Positions 14,884 to 23,098 are shown, counted from the stretch's first letter. The stretch is 41,438 nucleotides of DNA from JBCCQH01 sp039024435 (GCA_039024435.1 JBCCQH010000066.1:1-41438); one strand, 5' to 3'. Numbers and translations are program-made. The notes: generated by a model not told the origin, from the sequence alone.

Positions 14884-17043
14884 ATGAAAATTTCGCTCAT
14901 TTCCTGCTTGCTTTGCTGCATTGCTTCCTTTGCTTTTGCCCAAACCTCTTTGGAAGCCGAACCCACTACGCTTTCTGAAACGACCACCAATATCCTTGAT
15001 GCAGGGCTGGGGATAGGCAATTACACCGCCTACCGCCTCAACACCAATTCACTCCGGGATCTGGCCGCTTCCGAGGTCGAGGAATTTGCGGTCAATCTCC
15101 GCATCGGGGAAGAATCCTTTTCGATGACGCTCACGCGCATCGACATCTTGGGTCCGGATTTTTCGGTTCAGGTACTGGAAGACGAGTCCGAAACCGAGAT
15201 CGCCGATCAGTTGACCCTGGCCAGCTATCGGGGCTATCTGAGCGGTTCGCCAGAAGATCGGGTCCGCCTCGCCATCTCCAATCTGGGGATCAGCCTGCAA
15301 ATCAACGCGGGCCCCCGAACGTTTTTCCTCGCCCCGACCTTTGTCGCCGCCCACCGTCCCACGGAAACCGATGAGTACATTTGGTACGAAAAGACGGTCC
15401 TGGGCACGGGGGGAGTCTGTGCCCCCGATGCGTGGTCGCTCACCAATTTTCCCAATTGCACCCAGCCCGATCTGCTAAACAACCTGGGCGTGACGCAACT
15501 GATTGGGCCGTGTGCGCGCATGCTGGAGATTGTTGCCGATGCCGATACGCCTTTCCTGAGCGCTTATCCGAATACGCTCATGGGCAATATCACCGCCGTC
15601 ATTGTGATCTTTTTCACCTTGGAGTCGGCGGAGGACGTCTACCGCAATGAGTTTGCCATGGGCGTACAGGTCAATCTGGTGCGCTTGTTTCGGGCCCAAT
15701 CGCGCAGTCCGTACTCGGTGATCGATCTGCTGTTCCTCAATCCACCCTTATTCAATACGCCCAATATCGGTTTCTTTTTGAATGAAATTGAGGCGGCCTG
15801 GGCCAATATTCCCCAATCGGCGGTCCCACGGGACGTGGTCGTGGCGTTTACGGGCAACAATTGCGAGCTGGCGTTCACGCCACCCACCATTCTGTTTGGT
15901 GCGGCGCGGCGGGGCCGGACTTGCCACCCCAATGCCCCGGTTTTCATCACGCGTTGCGTGTATCCGGAAGGGCGATGGCCGCTGACGATGCCACACGAAT
16001 TGGGGCACTCGCTCGGCGCTCCCCACCCGACGGGCAACAACTGCACGGGTGTCTGCAATCTGGCTCCGGGGGACAACTCCTTGATGTGCGCCGGCGGTTG
16101 TGGGGGGCGGGATCCGCTTTTTTTGGACAATGACAGCCGCAACATCATCCAGAACCACATCGACACCCAGGGCGGCTGCCTGGGGTTGGAGGCCGAGATT
16201 CAGGGCCCGGAATTGCTCTGTCCCGGCCAAACGGCGACCTACACGTTTGTCCCCAATTCTATCCAGCCCTTGGGATTGACCTGGTCGGTATCGGCCCCGG
16301 GCTTGAATTTGGTGGCGCAGTCCAACACCTCGGTTACAGTCACCGCGCAAAGCAACTATCAGGGTCCGGCCTTTCTCGAAGCAGAAATTGATGATTTTGC
16401 GTTTATGGGCGGCTGTGATCCCACTTTTCGCTACAACCTCGCGGTGGGATCGCTCCCCGCGGCTTGCACCGGGCCGAGTAGCTATGACCTCTGCCCGGGG
16501 ACTTTTACCTCCATTCCTTTGGAAGTGCCCCCGGGATCTACGATCAGCAATCTGACCTGCGGGTCGCCGAGCAATTGCGGCAACATTCAGTTCAGTTTCG
16601 TCGGAGCGGCCAATGTTTATGACCTGTATGTGTCCTCCGCACAACCGGGCAATTATTATTTCAGCTACGACGTGAGCAATGCTTGCAATACGACCACCTG
16701 GAACTTGAACGTCACCGTACTCGGTCCCCAACAATGCGGCGGCGGGCAATTCAAAACTCCCCCACCCACCCGGGCACTCCGCGAATTGGCCCTCACTGTC
16801 ACCCCCAACCCGAATACCGGGCGCTTTGCCTTGCGCTACGAACTCCCCGGACGCTCCCGGCCCGAAATCACGATCCGCAACCTCACTGGACAAACGGTGT
16901 TTTCGCTGCCTGCCGGGGGTTGGCGGGATTCCGGCGAGTACGCGGTGGAACTGGACCTGGATCACCTCCCGTCGGGGATGTACCTGGTCCAGCTGCGCAC
17001 CGCAACCGGTCAGAAAACGGTGCGGATGAACGTGCAACAATGA
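14884..17043 (+). CDS. Secreted reprolysin-like zinc metalloprotease with T9SS type A tail (second intact copy)
   Basis: A 719-residue paralogue of the protein encoded at 11269. Signal peptide MKISLISCLLCCIASFAFA, propeptide-like region to about 170, zinc motif HELGHSLGAPH at residues 371-381, and a proper Met-turn candidate, NSLMCAGG. The Cys-rich catalytic region is followed by an Ig-like module (LLCPGQTATYTF, GGCDPTFRYNLAVG), a Cys-containing module and a T9SS type A tail (TVTPNPNTGRFALRY, LPSGMYLVQL). It should be secreted by T9SS and act outside the cell; the substrate is not indicated. The metzincin assignment rests on the zinc motif, Met-turn and propeptide resemblance. Confidence 0.9.
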   Translation: MKISLISCLLCCIASFAFAQTSLEAEPTTLSETTTNILDAGLGIGNYTAYRLNTNSLRDLAASEVEEFAVNLRIGEESFSMTLTRIDILGPDFSVQVLEDESETEIADQLTLASYRGYLSGSPEDRVRLAISNLGISLQINAGPRTFFLAPTFVAAHRPTETDEYIWYEKTVLGTGGVCAPDAWSLTNFPNCTQPDLLNNLGVTQLIGPCARMLEIVADADTPFLSAYPNTLMGNITAVIVIFFTLESAEDVYRNEFAMGVQVNLVRLFRAQSRSPYSVIDLLFLNPPLFNTPNIGFFLNEIEAAWANIPQSAVPRDVVVAFTGNNCELAFTPPTILFGAARRGRTCHPNAPVFITRCVYPEGRWPLTMPHELGHSLGAPHPTGNNCTGVCNLAPGDNSLMCAGGCGGRDPLFLDNDSRNIIQNHIDTQGGCLGLEAEIQGPELLCPGQTATYTFVPNSIQPLGLTWSVSAPGLNLVAQSNTSVTVTAQSNYQGPAFLEAEIDDFAFMGGCDPTFRYNLAVGSLPAACTGPSSYDLCPGTFTSIPLEVPPGSTISNLTCGSPSNCGNIQFSFVGAANVYDLYVSSAQPGNYYFSYDVSNACNTTTWNLNVTVLGPQQCGGGQFKTPPPTRALRELALTVTPNPNTGRFALRYELPGRSRPEITIRNLTGQTVFSLPAGGWRDSGEYAVELDLDHLPSGMYLVQLRTATGQKTVRMNVQQ

Positions 17044-17070
17044 CCGCGGGGTTCAGCGCGATTGGTCATG

Positions 17071-17106
17071 AAAAACCCCGGTTCACCTGGATGAACCGGG
17101 GTTTTT
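17071..17106. terminator. Bidirectional intrinsic terminator between convergent genes
   Basis: A perfect 15-bp stem, AAAAACCCCGGTTCA (17071-17085) and TGAACCGGGGTTTTT (17092-17106), with a 6-nt loop. A-run and T-run at the two ends allow termination in both directions, serving the metalloprotease gene (ending 17043) and the convergent hydrolase gene (ending 17137). Confidence 0.92.
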
Positions 17107-17136
17107 GTACCCTGCGGGGAAAAACGAGCGTCGGTA

Positions 17137-17979
17137 TCACTGCGCCGTGGCCAGGTAGACCGAGCGCGATTGGCGGTGATCCGAAAGAAATTCCAGGGCC
17201 CGGCGGTTGAATTGGTCGGCCGCTTCGATGTTGCAGACGTGGCCTACTCCGGGGATGATCTCCAGGGTGGATTGCGCGGGAAAATTAGCGTGGTACTGGC
17301 GGGCGGGGCCGAGGAAAACGTGGTCCTGACTGCCCATGGTGATGAGCGTGGGCACGGTGATTGGCTGGTTGAAGAAGGTCTGCAATTCGGTCCCCACGGT
17401 GCGTACCATGCCGAGCCACTTCAAATAGGCGCGGGGATCGATTTTGCGTGACTCCCGCACGAAAATTTTGCGCGATTGCCGGTGATTCTGTCGGGGCAGT
17501 ACGATCCAGGCCATGATGCGATACAGCAGCCCGAAGGGTAGAATCTTGGAAGCATAATAGCCGGCAAAGAGGAGAACTTTCATCTTGTAGTTGAGCCGAA
17601 ATACGCCGCCGGCGAGGACTACCGAAATCACCATTTCTGGGTCCAGGCGCTCGATCCATCTCACTACAATGCTGCCCATCGACACCCCCACAAAATGGGC
17701 CCGGGGAATCTCCAGGGCACGGAGTGTATCAACGACATCCTGGCCCATCAACCGCAAATCGTAGCGGCCATCTTTAGGGGGCACCATGTTTTGAGAATCG
17801 CCGTGATCGCGCAGGTCGAGCAACAAAATATTGAAATGGGGACGAAAGGCTTCAATCTGTTTGCGCCAGGTGCGGGAGGAGCCCCCGGCGCCGTGAACGA
17901 ACACCACCCAATCGGCTTCTTCATTGAGGATGATTTGTTCGGTGGTCAAGAATATGCGATCAGTCCCGGCAATTTTCAT
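17137..17979 (-). CDS. Alpha/beta hydrolase
   Basis: A 280-residue cytoplasmic alpha/beta-hydrolase-fold enzyme. Oxyanion segment HGAGGSS at 29-35, nucleophile elbow GVSMGS with Ser100, acid likely in the MGSQDHVF segment, and catalytic His in GVGHVCN. The DLRDHGDS segment (55-62) is the usual strand-turn signature. The ATG at 17979 is chosen over an in-frame TTG at 18006. No lipid-anchor or signal sequence is seen. Substrate cannot be predicted; related enzymes include esterases, lactonases and C-C hydrolases. Confidence 0.9.
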   Translation of the reverse strand: MKIAGTDRIFLTTEQIILNEEADWVVFVHGAGGSSRTWRKQIEAFRPHFNILLLDLRDHGDSQNMVPPKDGRYDLRLMGQDVVDTLRALEIPRAHFVGVSMGSIVVRWIERLDPEMVISVVLAGGVFRLNYKMKVLLFAGYYASKILPFGLLYRIMAWIVLPRQNHRQSRKIFVRESRKIDPRAYLKWLGMVRTVGTELQTFFNQPITVPTLITMGSQDHVFLGPARQYHANFPAQSTLEIIPGVGHVCNIEAADQFNRRALEFLSDHRQSRSVYLATAQ

Positions 17980-18064
17980 TGTAGGTAGAACCGGCCCCTG
18001 CGGCAATTGTTGTGTTGCCGGCGGTAAGAATGCGGATTATTCGCCGCCGTGTTACCGAATACGG

Positions 18065-18625
18065 CTACCCGGGATGGTTGAGATTGCAGTCGAGTAGGCG
18101 GCAGATGTACTTCAGACAGTCCCAGAATCGCTCAACTTTGGTGCGGGAATTGTCGGTAATGTCGCCCAGCACTACGTATTCTGCATCGGCGTGGCAAGCT
18201 TCTACACTCGCGTATTTCAGACCGCGCAGCAAACAATCGTCACCCTTTTGCTTCGATTCGGCCGGTGCTTCGATGGCGGCGCCCGGCTCGTACCCCAGGT
18301 AAGATTTGATGTAGCCCATCGTGGATTCAGCCAGCGTGGCCCGTTGCTGGGGGCTCATGCGGTCCCAACCCGATCCGCGCTTTAGCACGCCACTCAGCTT
18401 GTTGTAGTACAGTTTTTTCTTAATCGGGTAGGTGGCAATGGTCTGGGGGGACGGAAACAGCGCCGAAATCCGGGTGCAGAACAGCTTGAGGTTTGCGACC
18501 TTGGGGATATTGATCTTACTCATCTCACAGATCAAATCGCGCGGTGTGTCGGCCTTTTTCTCCGCTTGGGCAAAGGTAAACTGGGCGGCAAACAGCAGGC
18601 AGATAAGGAGGAATGCTTTGTTCAT
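18065..18625 (-). CDS. Unrecognised secreted Cys-containing protein
   Basis: A 186-residue protein with a clear signal peptide (MNKAFLLICLLFAAQFTFAQ), so it is probably periplasmic. I do not recognise the family. The mature part is mostly helical in appearance, basic in the centre (PIKKKLYYNKLSGVLKRG), and has several Cys, including C-x3-C type spacing near the C-terminus (DCLKYICRLLDC), suggesting disulfides. The start at 18625 gives the signal peptide directly; an in-frame ATG 15 bp upstream is possible. It lies in the same orientation as the gene at 18722-19633, about 100 bp downstream of it. Confidence 0.75.
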   Translation of the reverse strand: MNKAFLLICLLFAAQFTFAQAEKKADTPRDLICEMSKINIPKVANLKLFCTRISALFPSPQTIATYPIKKKLYYNKLSGVLKRGSGWDRMSPQQRATLAESTMGYIKSYLGYEPGAAIEAPAESKQKGDDCLLRGLKYASVEACHADAEYVVLGDITDNSRTKVERFWDCLKYICRLLDCNLNHPG

Positions 18626-18652
18626 AGTGGGAGGTTTCAAAGACTAGACTTT

Positions 18653-18685
18653 GGAAAATAGCAAAACTTGCGCGTTTCGGCCAAA
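18653..18685 (-). promoter_or_regulatory. Weak candidate promoter for the small secreted protein gene
   Basis: On the reverse strand TTTG (18685-18682), 21 nt, then TATTTTCC (18660-18653), four of the six fixed bases of the -7 consensus. It would give a short leader before the ATG at 18625. Pattern-based only. Confidence 0.25.
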
Positions 18686-18721
18686 ATTCTTTGCGGTTTG
18701 GTCGGGACCGGCGCCCCACTT

Positions 18722-19633
18722 CTACAAGTCGTCCCAGTCCATGACGCCCCCCTGCTGACCGGATCGGTCAAGGTAGAGGTAGGTCTTGAGGGCTTCAAAC
18801 TGTTTTTGGTCAACCATCACGTAAGTCATCATTTCGGTCTTAGCAATGCCGCAGGGATAAGCAATGATGATTTTTTGGTCCTTGATGCCCTTTTTGCGCA
18901 GGAACCGGTTATAAAGTTTGCAAGTGGACAACCCCACTTCAGGTCCATTGATGAGGGATTGGCCGATGCGCTGCTGGCCATTGTCCAGGACCAGTTCCAG
19001 TTCCTGTCCGGGATCTTTTTCGGTCACCTTTACCTGAATCCTGGCGTCAAATAGGCCACCACTGATGTCATCCAAGACGGCGGCGGCTCCGTCCATGCCT
19101 TCTCCCCAAAAGGCCGAATACAAGGGCAATTCCCCGATATCCTGGACATTGTAGCGCGGCGCTTGCGGATCGTGCCCCACGATCACTTCAAACAGGGCCA
19201 AGTGCCCCGCGGGTGAAAGCCACCCCGGCTGCGGGTAAACCTTAGGATCATAAGCGTCAACCACCGCTTGGGCCTTGGGGAGATGGTCCCGGGCCAGTTG
19301 CAGGCGCTGCTCGGGCAGGGTGGAACGGGCAAAAAAGGTGGCTAAATCTGGGAATTCGGGGGTCGCTTGCATTTCGGTGGCTTGATTCAGGGGGGTAGGC
19401 TCGCCCGAGTCGGGCGTCGCCAAGGGGGATTGGGCACAGGCAGTTTGCCCGAGCAAAAGCAACAGCAGCCCCGCCCAGCCAACTGAGGACCAACCCGGAA
19501 TCAGCCGCACGAAACTCGATTGCCGAACGGCACGAAGCGAGCGCATCCGGCGAGTACTGGACCAGATCCTCTGCAAATGGGTTCGGAAAATTGGAGAAAT
19601 CACGGGCCGGCGAAGGGTAGATTTGTTCAACAT
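18722..19633 (-). CDS. Unrecognised exported protein
   Basis: About 303 residues from ATG 19633, which follows an AT-rich leader; ATG 19546 is an alternative that begins closer to the hydrophobic segment WAGLLLLLLGQTACAQ. That segment looks like a signal peptide cleaved near ACA-Q; the Cys does not form a good lipobox. The mature region has an acidic, Pro-rich linker, then a folded part with motifs YPQPGWLSPAGHLALFEV, YCGIAK-like YPCGIAKTEMMTYVMV and FEALKTYLYL. I do not recognise the family. It stands alone between the LytTR regulator and the small secreted protein gene, all on the reverse strand. Confidence 0.65.
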   Translation of the reverse strand: MLNKSTLRRPVISPIFRTHLQRIWSSTRRMRSLRAVRQSSFVRLIPGWSSVGWAGLLLLLLGQTACAQSPLATPDSGEPTPLNQATEMQATPEFPDLATFFARSTLPEQRLQLARDHLPKAQAVVDAYDPKVYPQPGWLSPAGHLALFEVIVGHDPQAPRYNVQDIGELPLYSAFWGEGMDGAAAVLDDISGGLFDARIQVKVTEKDPGQELELVLDNGQQRIGQSLINGPEVGLSTCKLYNRFLRKKGIKDQKIIIAYPCGIAKTEMMTYVMVDQKQFEALKTYLYLDRSGQQGGVMDWDDL

Positions 19634-19885
19634 GAATTCTAATCTACACATTGGCGGGATTTTCCGCAACCCGCATCGGGGCCATTTCCTCGATTTCGGG
19701 AGTTGAGCAAAAAAGCTCACTTCGGATAAGATTGCGGCACATATAGCGGCTGTTTAAATTTAATCCTGCGATTTTGCTATGGCATCTTTTTCCGCCAATT
19801 TTTCATGCGACGAACGAGATACGAGGATATGGCACTCATCAGCAATGATCGATCATCCGCAACCACGACAAAACACACACCAGCT

Positions 19886-20737
19886 TCACAAAAGCTGCTC
19901 CCGCGGAAAACTGCGCGAAACAGGAACCGTATGGCCGGTCCCCTCCAGAACCAGGTTGAGCGCGCGGGCATTGCCCTTGAATTCAAGAATGCGGCGCTTG
20001 TTTACGATAAAGGACCGGTGGCACCGAACGAGATCCGGGTGCATCGCCAACTGCCCTTCCAGCTTTTTCAGCGATAGCCGCAACAGCTGCCGGTCGAGTA
20101 CTCCATTCGCCCAGAAATATACCGTCGTGTAATTGTTCGCCGACTCCGCGTAGATAAAATCCGCCACTGCCATTGCCAGGGACTCGGCCCGGGCACCCTC
20201 GGGCTCAATGACCAACTGCAACGAATCGTTACGGGGAGTGGCCGCAGCCATCTGTCCGGTCAAAACCAGCGCCGCCTCCGAATTTTGCCGATTGAGGAAC
20301 ATTTCGATCAGAAACACCATGATGACCAGGGGAAATATGCCCACCGACAACGTGATGCCCATGAATTGCAATACGTTCCATTGCGGAGCGATCCCCGCCC
20401 CCACCGTAGAGTTGTAGAGGTAGTTGAGCCCGCCGATCAGCGCAAAACTAAACAGGATGTAGAGCACCTCCGATCCGATCCGCCACCGCCCCGAGCGGAA
20501 TGTCCGCGGCAATATCCGGGGCAAAAGGAAATAATTGATGGTGAGCGCAACGCCCACGCACAAGCCGAAGCCCGCAAGAAACAGCGGTCGCACTGCCCGG
20601 ATTTCATTGGCCCCAAAGGGCCGATAAAGCAATAAAAACAGCCAAGTGAACAAACTGAAGCCTACGACGAGCAGCAGTTTGTCCCGTTGCCGTTCTACGA
20701 GGGGATACGGCCGATTGAGCCATTTATTCAGGATCAC
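19886..20737 (-). CDS. Membrane-anchored LytTR-family transcriptional regulator
   Basis: About 283 residues. Four hydrophobic helices occupy the first half (LLLVVGFSLFTWLFLLLY, LFLAGFGLCVGVALTINYF, VLYILFSFALIGGLNYLY, GITLSVGIFPLVIMVFLIEM). The last 100 residues form a LytTR DNA-binding domain with the typical FIYAESANNYTTVYF and DLVRCHRSFIVNKRRI segments. There is no receiver or kinase domain, so it is a one-component membrane regulator as often found in this phylum. The start is uncertain: GTG 20737 begins at the sequence I consider homologous (ILNKWLNRPYPLVERQRDK), whereas an ATG at 20860 would add 41 atypical residues. Targets are unknown. Confidence 0.85.
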   Translation of the reverse strand: MILNKWLNRPYPLVERQRDKLLLVVGFSLFTWLFLLLYRPFGANEIRAVRPLFLAGFGLCVGVALTINYFLLPRILPRTFRSGRWRIGSEVLYILFSFALIGGLNYLYNSTVGAGIAPQWNVLQFMGITLSVGIFPLVIMVFLIEMFLNRQNSEAALVLTGQMAAATPRNDSLQLVIEPEGARAESLAMAVADFIYAESANNYTTVYFWANGVLDRQLLRLSLKKLEGQLAMHPDLVRCHRSFIVNKRRILEFKGNARALNLVLEGTGHTVPVSRSFPREQLL

Positions 20738-20925
20738 GGTGCAGCGATGGTTTTGCGGTGGCGCCAATGTACGCAGGGAAATAGCAAAAAGTTTTTCACG
20801 AAGCCGCCAAAAATTCACAAAAATGTTGTTCCGAATGTGGAATTTACTGCCGGAGCGCATCTACATCAGTGAAGAGAATCGAAAACCTCCCGTTTATTTT
20901 TTACCAAAATCTAAAGGAAAGTATC

Positions 20926-21012
20926 ATGACAATTGAAACCATCGTAGGCGTTGCAATCATGGCTTCGGTCATTGTAGTCGGTATGATTACGGCCTATCGC
21001 CTCTCCCGCTGA
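20926..21012 (+). CDS. Predicted 28-aa single-helix membrane microprotein
   Basis: ATG 20926 to TGA 21010-21012. The product begins MTIETIVGVAIMASVIVVGM and ends ITAYRLSR: one uninterrupted hydrophobic helix with an acidic N-terminus and a basic C-terminus, which is typical of small inner-membrane peptides. AAAGGAAAG lies 6 bases upstream, an unusually good Shine-Dalgarno sequence for this window. A terminator-like hairpin follows about 70 bp downstream. It is divergent from the LytTR regulator gene. Function unknown; a role as a regulator partner or toxin-like peptide is possible but unsupported. Confidence 0.55.
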   Translation: MTIETIVGVAIMASVIVVGMITAYRLSR

Positions 21013-21081
21013 TCCTTGGATCACACGCACAAATTACAACATACCACCTAAGCCAACTTTATTCAACTTTATCCAATCTCG

Positions 21082-21120
21082 AAACCGCAGGGGCCCCTCC
21101 GTCCCTGCTTTCGGTTTTTT
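21082..21120 (+). terminator. Probable intrinsic terminator after the microprotein
   Basis: AAACCG-CAGGG (21082-21092) pairs with CCCTG and CGGTTT (21103-21118), with a four-base bulge, and the second arm runs into TTTTTT. The stem is imperfect but the T-tract is good. It would end a short transcript that carries only the 28-codon frame. Confidence 0.5.
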
Positions 21121-21443
21121 GTGGAGAATTGGTTGGGCAACTGTTCCCTTGTGGTTGAGTTGTGCGGCTGGGTTCAGTTCCGCCTCTGTTTTGCATCCGG
21201 CTTGCGCCTTACCCAGTTTTAAGGTCAAGGAAATTTGCCAAATAAGTCACCATCCTTTTCCGCCCCCCCATTCTGCGATGGCGACAATTGGGTTGCGTAG
21301 CAATGCACCTGCCAAACGCCACGTGATATATTGCAAATACTTGATAATCAACCCAATAATATCCGAATCCGACGGGACTTCCATCCCAATTGACCGCCCA
21401 AGGGAACAGATCGGTCACCTTGCTCCGAGCCCGGAAAATTAAT
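21121..21443. other. Intergenic stretch without recognised gene
   Basis: No convincing coding sequence is seen on either strand. Possible frames across this stretch have no recognisable protein features, and I see no tRNA-like fold or riboswitch. Together with the microprotein region it forms an AT-rich gap between the divergent LytTR and NrtR-like regulator genes. Confidence 0.4.
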
Positions 21444-21519
21444 TTTTGTCCTGATGACAATAAAGTTTGTCGAATAGCGATTCAATATTTTCCGTGGATT
21501 TTATAATTTTCGGACAAAA
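21444..21519 (+). promoter_or_regulatory. Cluster of TTGTC/GACAA half-sites upstream of the NrtR-like regulator
   Basis: TTTTGTCC (21444-21451), GACAA (21456-21460), TTGTC (21467-21471) and GGACAAAA (21512-21519) form overlapping inverted repeats: TTGTC-N5-GACAA and GACAA-N6-TTGTC, plus an outer 8-bp perfect pair. The position directly before a winged-helix regulator gene suggests an autoregulatory operator. Inference from symmetry only. Confidence 0.3.
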
Positions 21520-21532
21520 GCGAACAAATTAC

Positions 21533-22240
21533 ATGGCCTCAGACCACTATTCGATTAAGATTCAAGATTTTTTCAAGTCCGCTTTTTCCGTGGATTGTGT
21601 CGTCTTTGGATTTGACGACACCGAACTGAAGGTGCTCCTGATCGAGCGCGGTGCGGATCCTTTCTTGGGCTACCACGCGGTGCCGGGAGATCTCGTCTAC
21701 CCGGAGGAAGACCTTGACGAGGCGGCCACCCGCATTTTGGAAGACCTCACGGGCCTTAGAAATGTCTATCTGGAGCAGGTAGAGACCTTCGGGGCGGTGG
21801 ATCGCCACCCCCTCGGCCGGGTCATCACCATCGCCTACTTCAGCTTGCTGAAAGTGAGCGATTACAAGGTTGGGGCGTCGTCCTGGGCCAAAGATGCCCG
21901 CTGGTTCCCGGTAGAAGATCTGCCGCAACTGGCCTTTGACCACCAAAATATCCTGGATGCCTGCAAGACCCGACTGCAGGAAAAGGTGCGCCGACAGCCG
22001 ATTGGGTTTGAATTGCTCCCTCGGAAATTTACCCTTCGGCAGTTGCAAAGCCTGTACGAATGCCTCCTGGAAAAGGAGCTCGACACCCGCAACTTCCGCA
22101 AAAAAGTGTTGGCGATGAATCTGATCACCGAATTGGAGGAGCGCCAAAAAGGGGTGGCCCACCGCCCGGCTAAGCTCTATAAGTTTGAACAACGGACTTA
22201 CAACCGGCTCAAAGACAAGGGTTTTAACTTTGATTTGTGA
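21533..22240 (+). CDS. NrtR-like regulator: Nudix-fold sensor domain plus winged helix
   Basis: A 235-residue cytoplasmic protein. Residues about 15-145 are a Nudix fold (VDCVVFGFDDTELKVLLIER, HAVPGDLVYPEEDLDEAATR), and the remainder is a winged-helix domain typical of the NrtR/AraR group (LLPRKFTLRQLQSLYECLL, NFRKKVL, RPAKLYKF). The Nudix box is degenerate: after GDLVYPEE the expected REx2EE signature reads RILEDLTG, so hydrolase activity is probably lost and the domain senses a nucleotide-sugar or related ligand. Family members in Bacteroidota control sugar catabolism or NAD synthesis; no target gene adjoins it here. ATG 21533 is preferred over an upstream TTG. Confidence 0.9.
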   Translation: MASDHYSIKIQDFFKSAFSVDCVVFGFDDTELKVLLIERGADPFLGYHAVPGDLVYPEEDLDEAATRILEDLTGLRNVYLEQVETFGAVDRHPLGRVITIAYFSLLKVSDYKVGASSWAKDARWFPVEDLPQLAFDHQNILDACKTRLQEKVRRQPIGFELLPRKFTLRQLQSLYECLLEKELDTRNFRKKVLAMNLITELEERQKGVAHRPAKLYKFEQRTYNRLKDKGFNFDL

Positions 22241-22298
22241 GCGGCGCTATGGGCGCGGACAAGTCTGCCGGTGGCAGCGGGAGAAGGCATGACCGAAT

Positions 22299-23063
22299 TT
22301 ATGGTTCCGCCGGGCCATCGGGAATTGAGTCCCCCACGACTTCGCCGGCGGTGTAGACCTGGGTATTGACCACTTGACCGCCGTCCCAAAACGTCCATTC
22401 TCCCTCCATTTTGCCATCGCGGTAAGCGCCTTTTTCCTTGAGCTGTCCGAATTCCCAGTACTCGTAGGGGCCGGTGCCCTCCACCACCATGGGTTCGCCA
22501 TTTTCCTTCCAGGAGTGGCGCAACACGTTTTCCCCGTCGCGGTAGGCACGCACTTCCTGCTTTTGGCCGTTGTTGTACCAAAATTCCCACTGCCCGATCC
22601 GGACATCGTCGTCAAAGCTACCCAAGCTCCGGCGCTGGGTATTGAAATGGAAGTATTGCCAGATCCCCGTTCGCCGGCCGTTTTTGTAGTCCCCTTCACT
22701 TTCTAAGGTGCCATCGTCGAAGTACGCCTTCCAATGTCCGTGCTGCTTGCCCGCCCGGTAGGCCCCTTCCCGATTCACTTTTCCATTCGCAAAAAAGAAG
22801 GTCCAAGGGCCCTCTTCTCGACCGGTCCTGAATCCACCTTCGGCGCTTTTCCATTCATCCGGGTGAAAAAACACCCATTTTCCTTCCCGCTGGCCCGCTT
22901 TCATCTCCCCTTTGCCGGTGCCGCCTTGGTAGAAATAAAAGGTATCACCCTCATAGAATCCGTCTTCGTACTTTTCGGCTTCTCCATCGCCGTTGCACCC
23001 GGGGAAAATCATCCCCAGCAGCGCGAGGAAAAACATCGTGGAAGCTGCTCGCAATTTTGCCAT
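22299..23063 (-). CDS. MORN-type repeat (YwqK-like) surface lipoprotein
   Basis: A 254-residue lipoprotein: the signal MAKLRAASTMFFLALLGM is followed by IFPGC, a signal-peptidase-II lipobox, and by an acidic stretch after the Cys (NGDGEAEK) that in Bacteroidota can direct lipoproteins to the cell surface. The mature protein is built of about eight repeats of the MORN/YwqK-type pattern G-x-x-x-G-x-W-x-F/Y (GKWVFF, GPWTFF, GHWKAY, GIWQYF, GQWEFW, GEWTFW). Such repeats form a beta meander and are seen in proteins named YwqK antitoxin family; no toxin gene is adjacent, so an antitoxin role is not supported. The start at 23063 is immediately preceded by a promoter-like element. Confidence 0.85.
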   Translation of the reverse strand: MAKLRAASTMFFLALLGMIFPGCNGDGEAEKYEDGFYEGDTFYFYQGGTGKGEMKAGQREGKWVFFHPDEWKSAEGGFRTGREEGPWTFFFANGKVNREGAYRAGKQHGHWKAYFDDGTLESEGDYKNGRRTGIWQYFHFNTQRRSLGSFDDDVRIGQWEFWYNNGQKQEVRAYRDGENVLRHSWKENGEPMVVEGTGPYEYWEFGQLKEKGAYRDGKMEGEWTFWDGGQVVNTQVYTAGEVVGDSIPDGPAEP

Positions 23064-23066
23064 GCC

Positions 23067-23098
23067 GAAATTTAAGCAAGTCCCGAAATCCAGGCAAA
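23067..23098 (-). promoter_or_regulatory. Candidate promoter giving a leaderless mRNA for the MORN lipoprotein
   Basis: On the reverse strand TTTG (23098-23095), 20 nt, then TAAATTTC (23074-23067), five of the six fixed bases of the -7 consensus. The last base of the -7 element is only 3 nt from the ATG at 23063, so transcription would begin at or next to the start codon. Confidence 0.4.

Noticed and set aside
19704..19719. Short hairpin TGAGC-AAAAAA-GCTCA as a terminator upstream of the gene at 18722
   Set aside because: The stem is only 5 bp and the A-run is the loop, not a downstream tract.
22299..23063. Toxin-antitoxin module suggested by the YwqK-type repeats
   Set aside because: The protein is a signal-peptide lipoprotein and no toxin-like gene is adjacent; the family name alone is not evidence.
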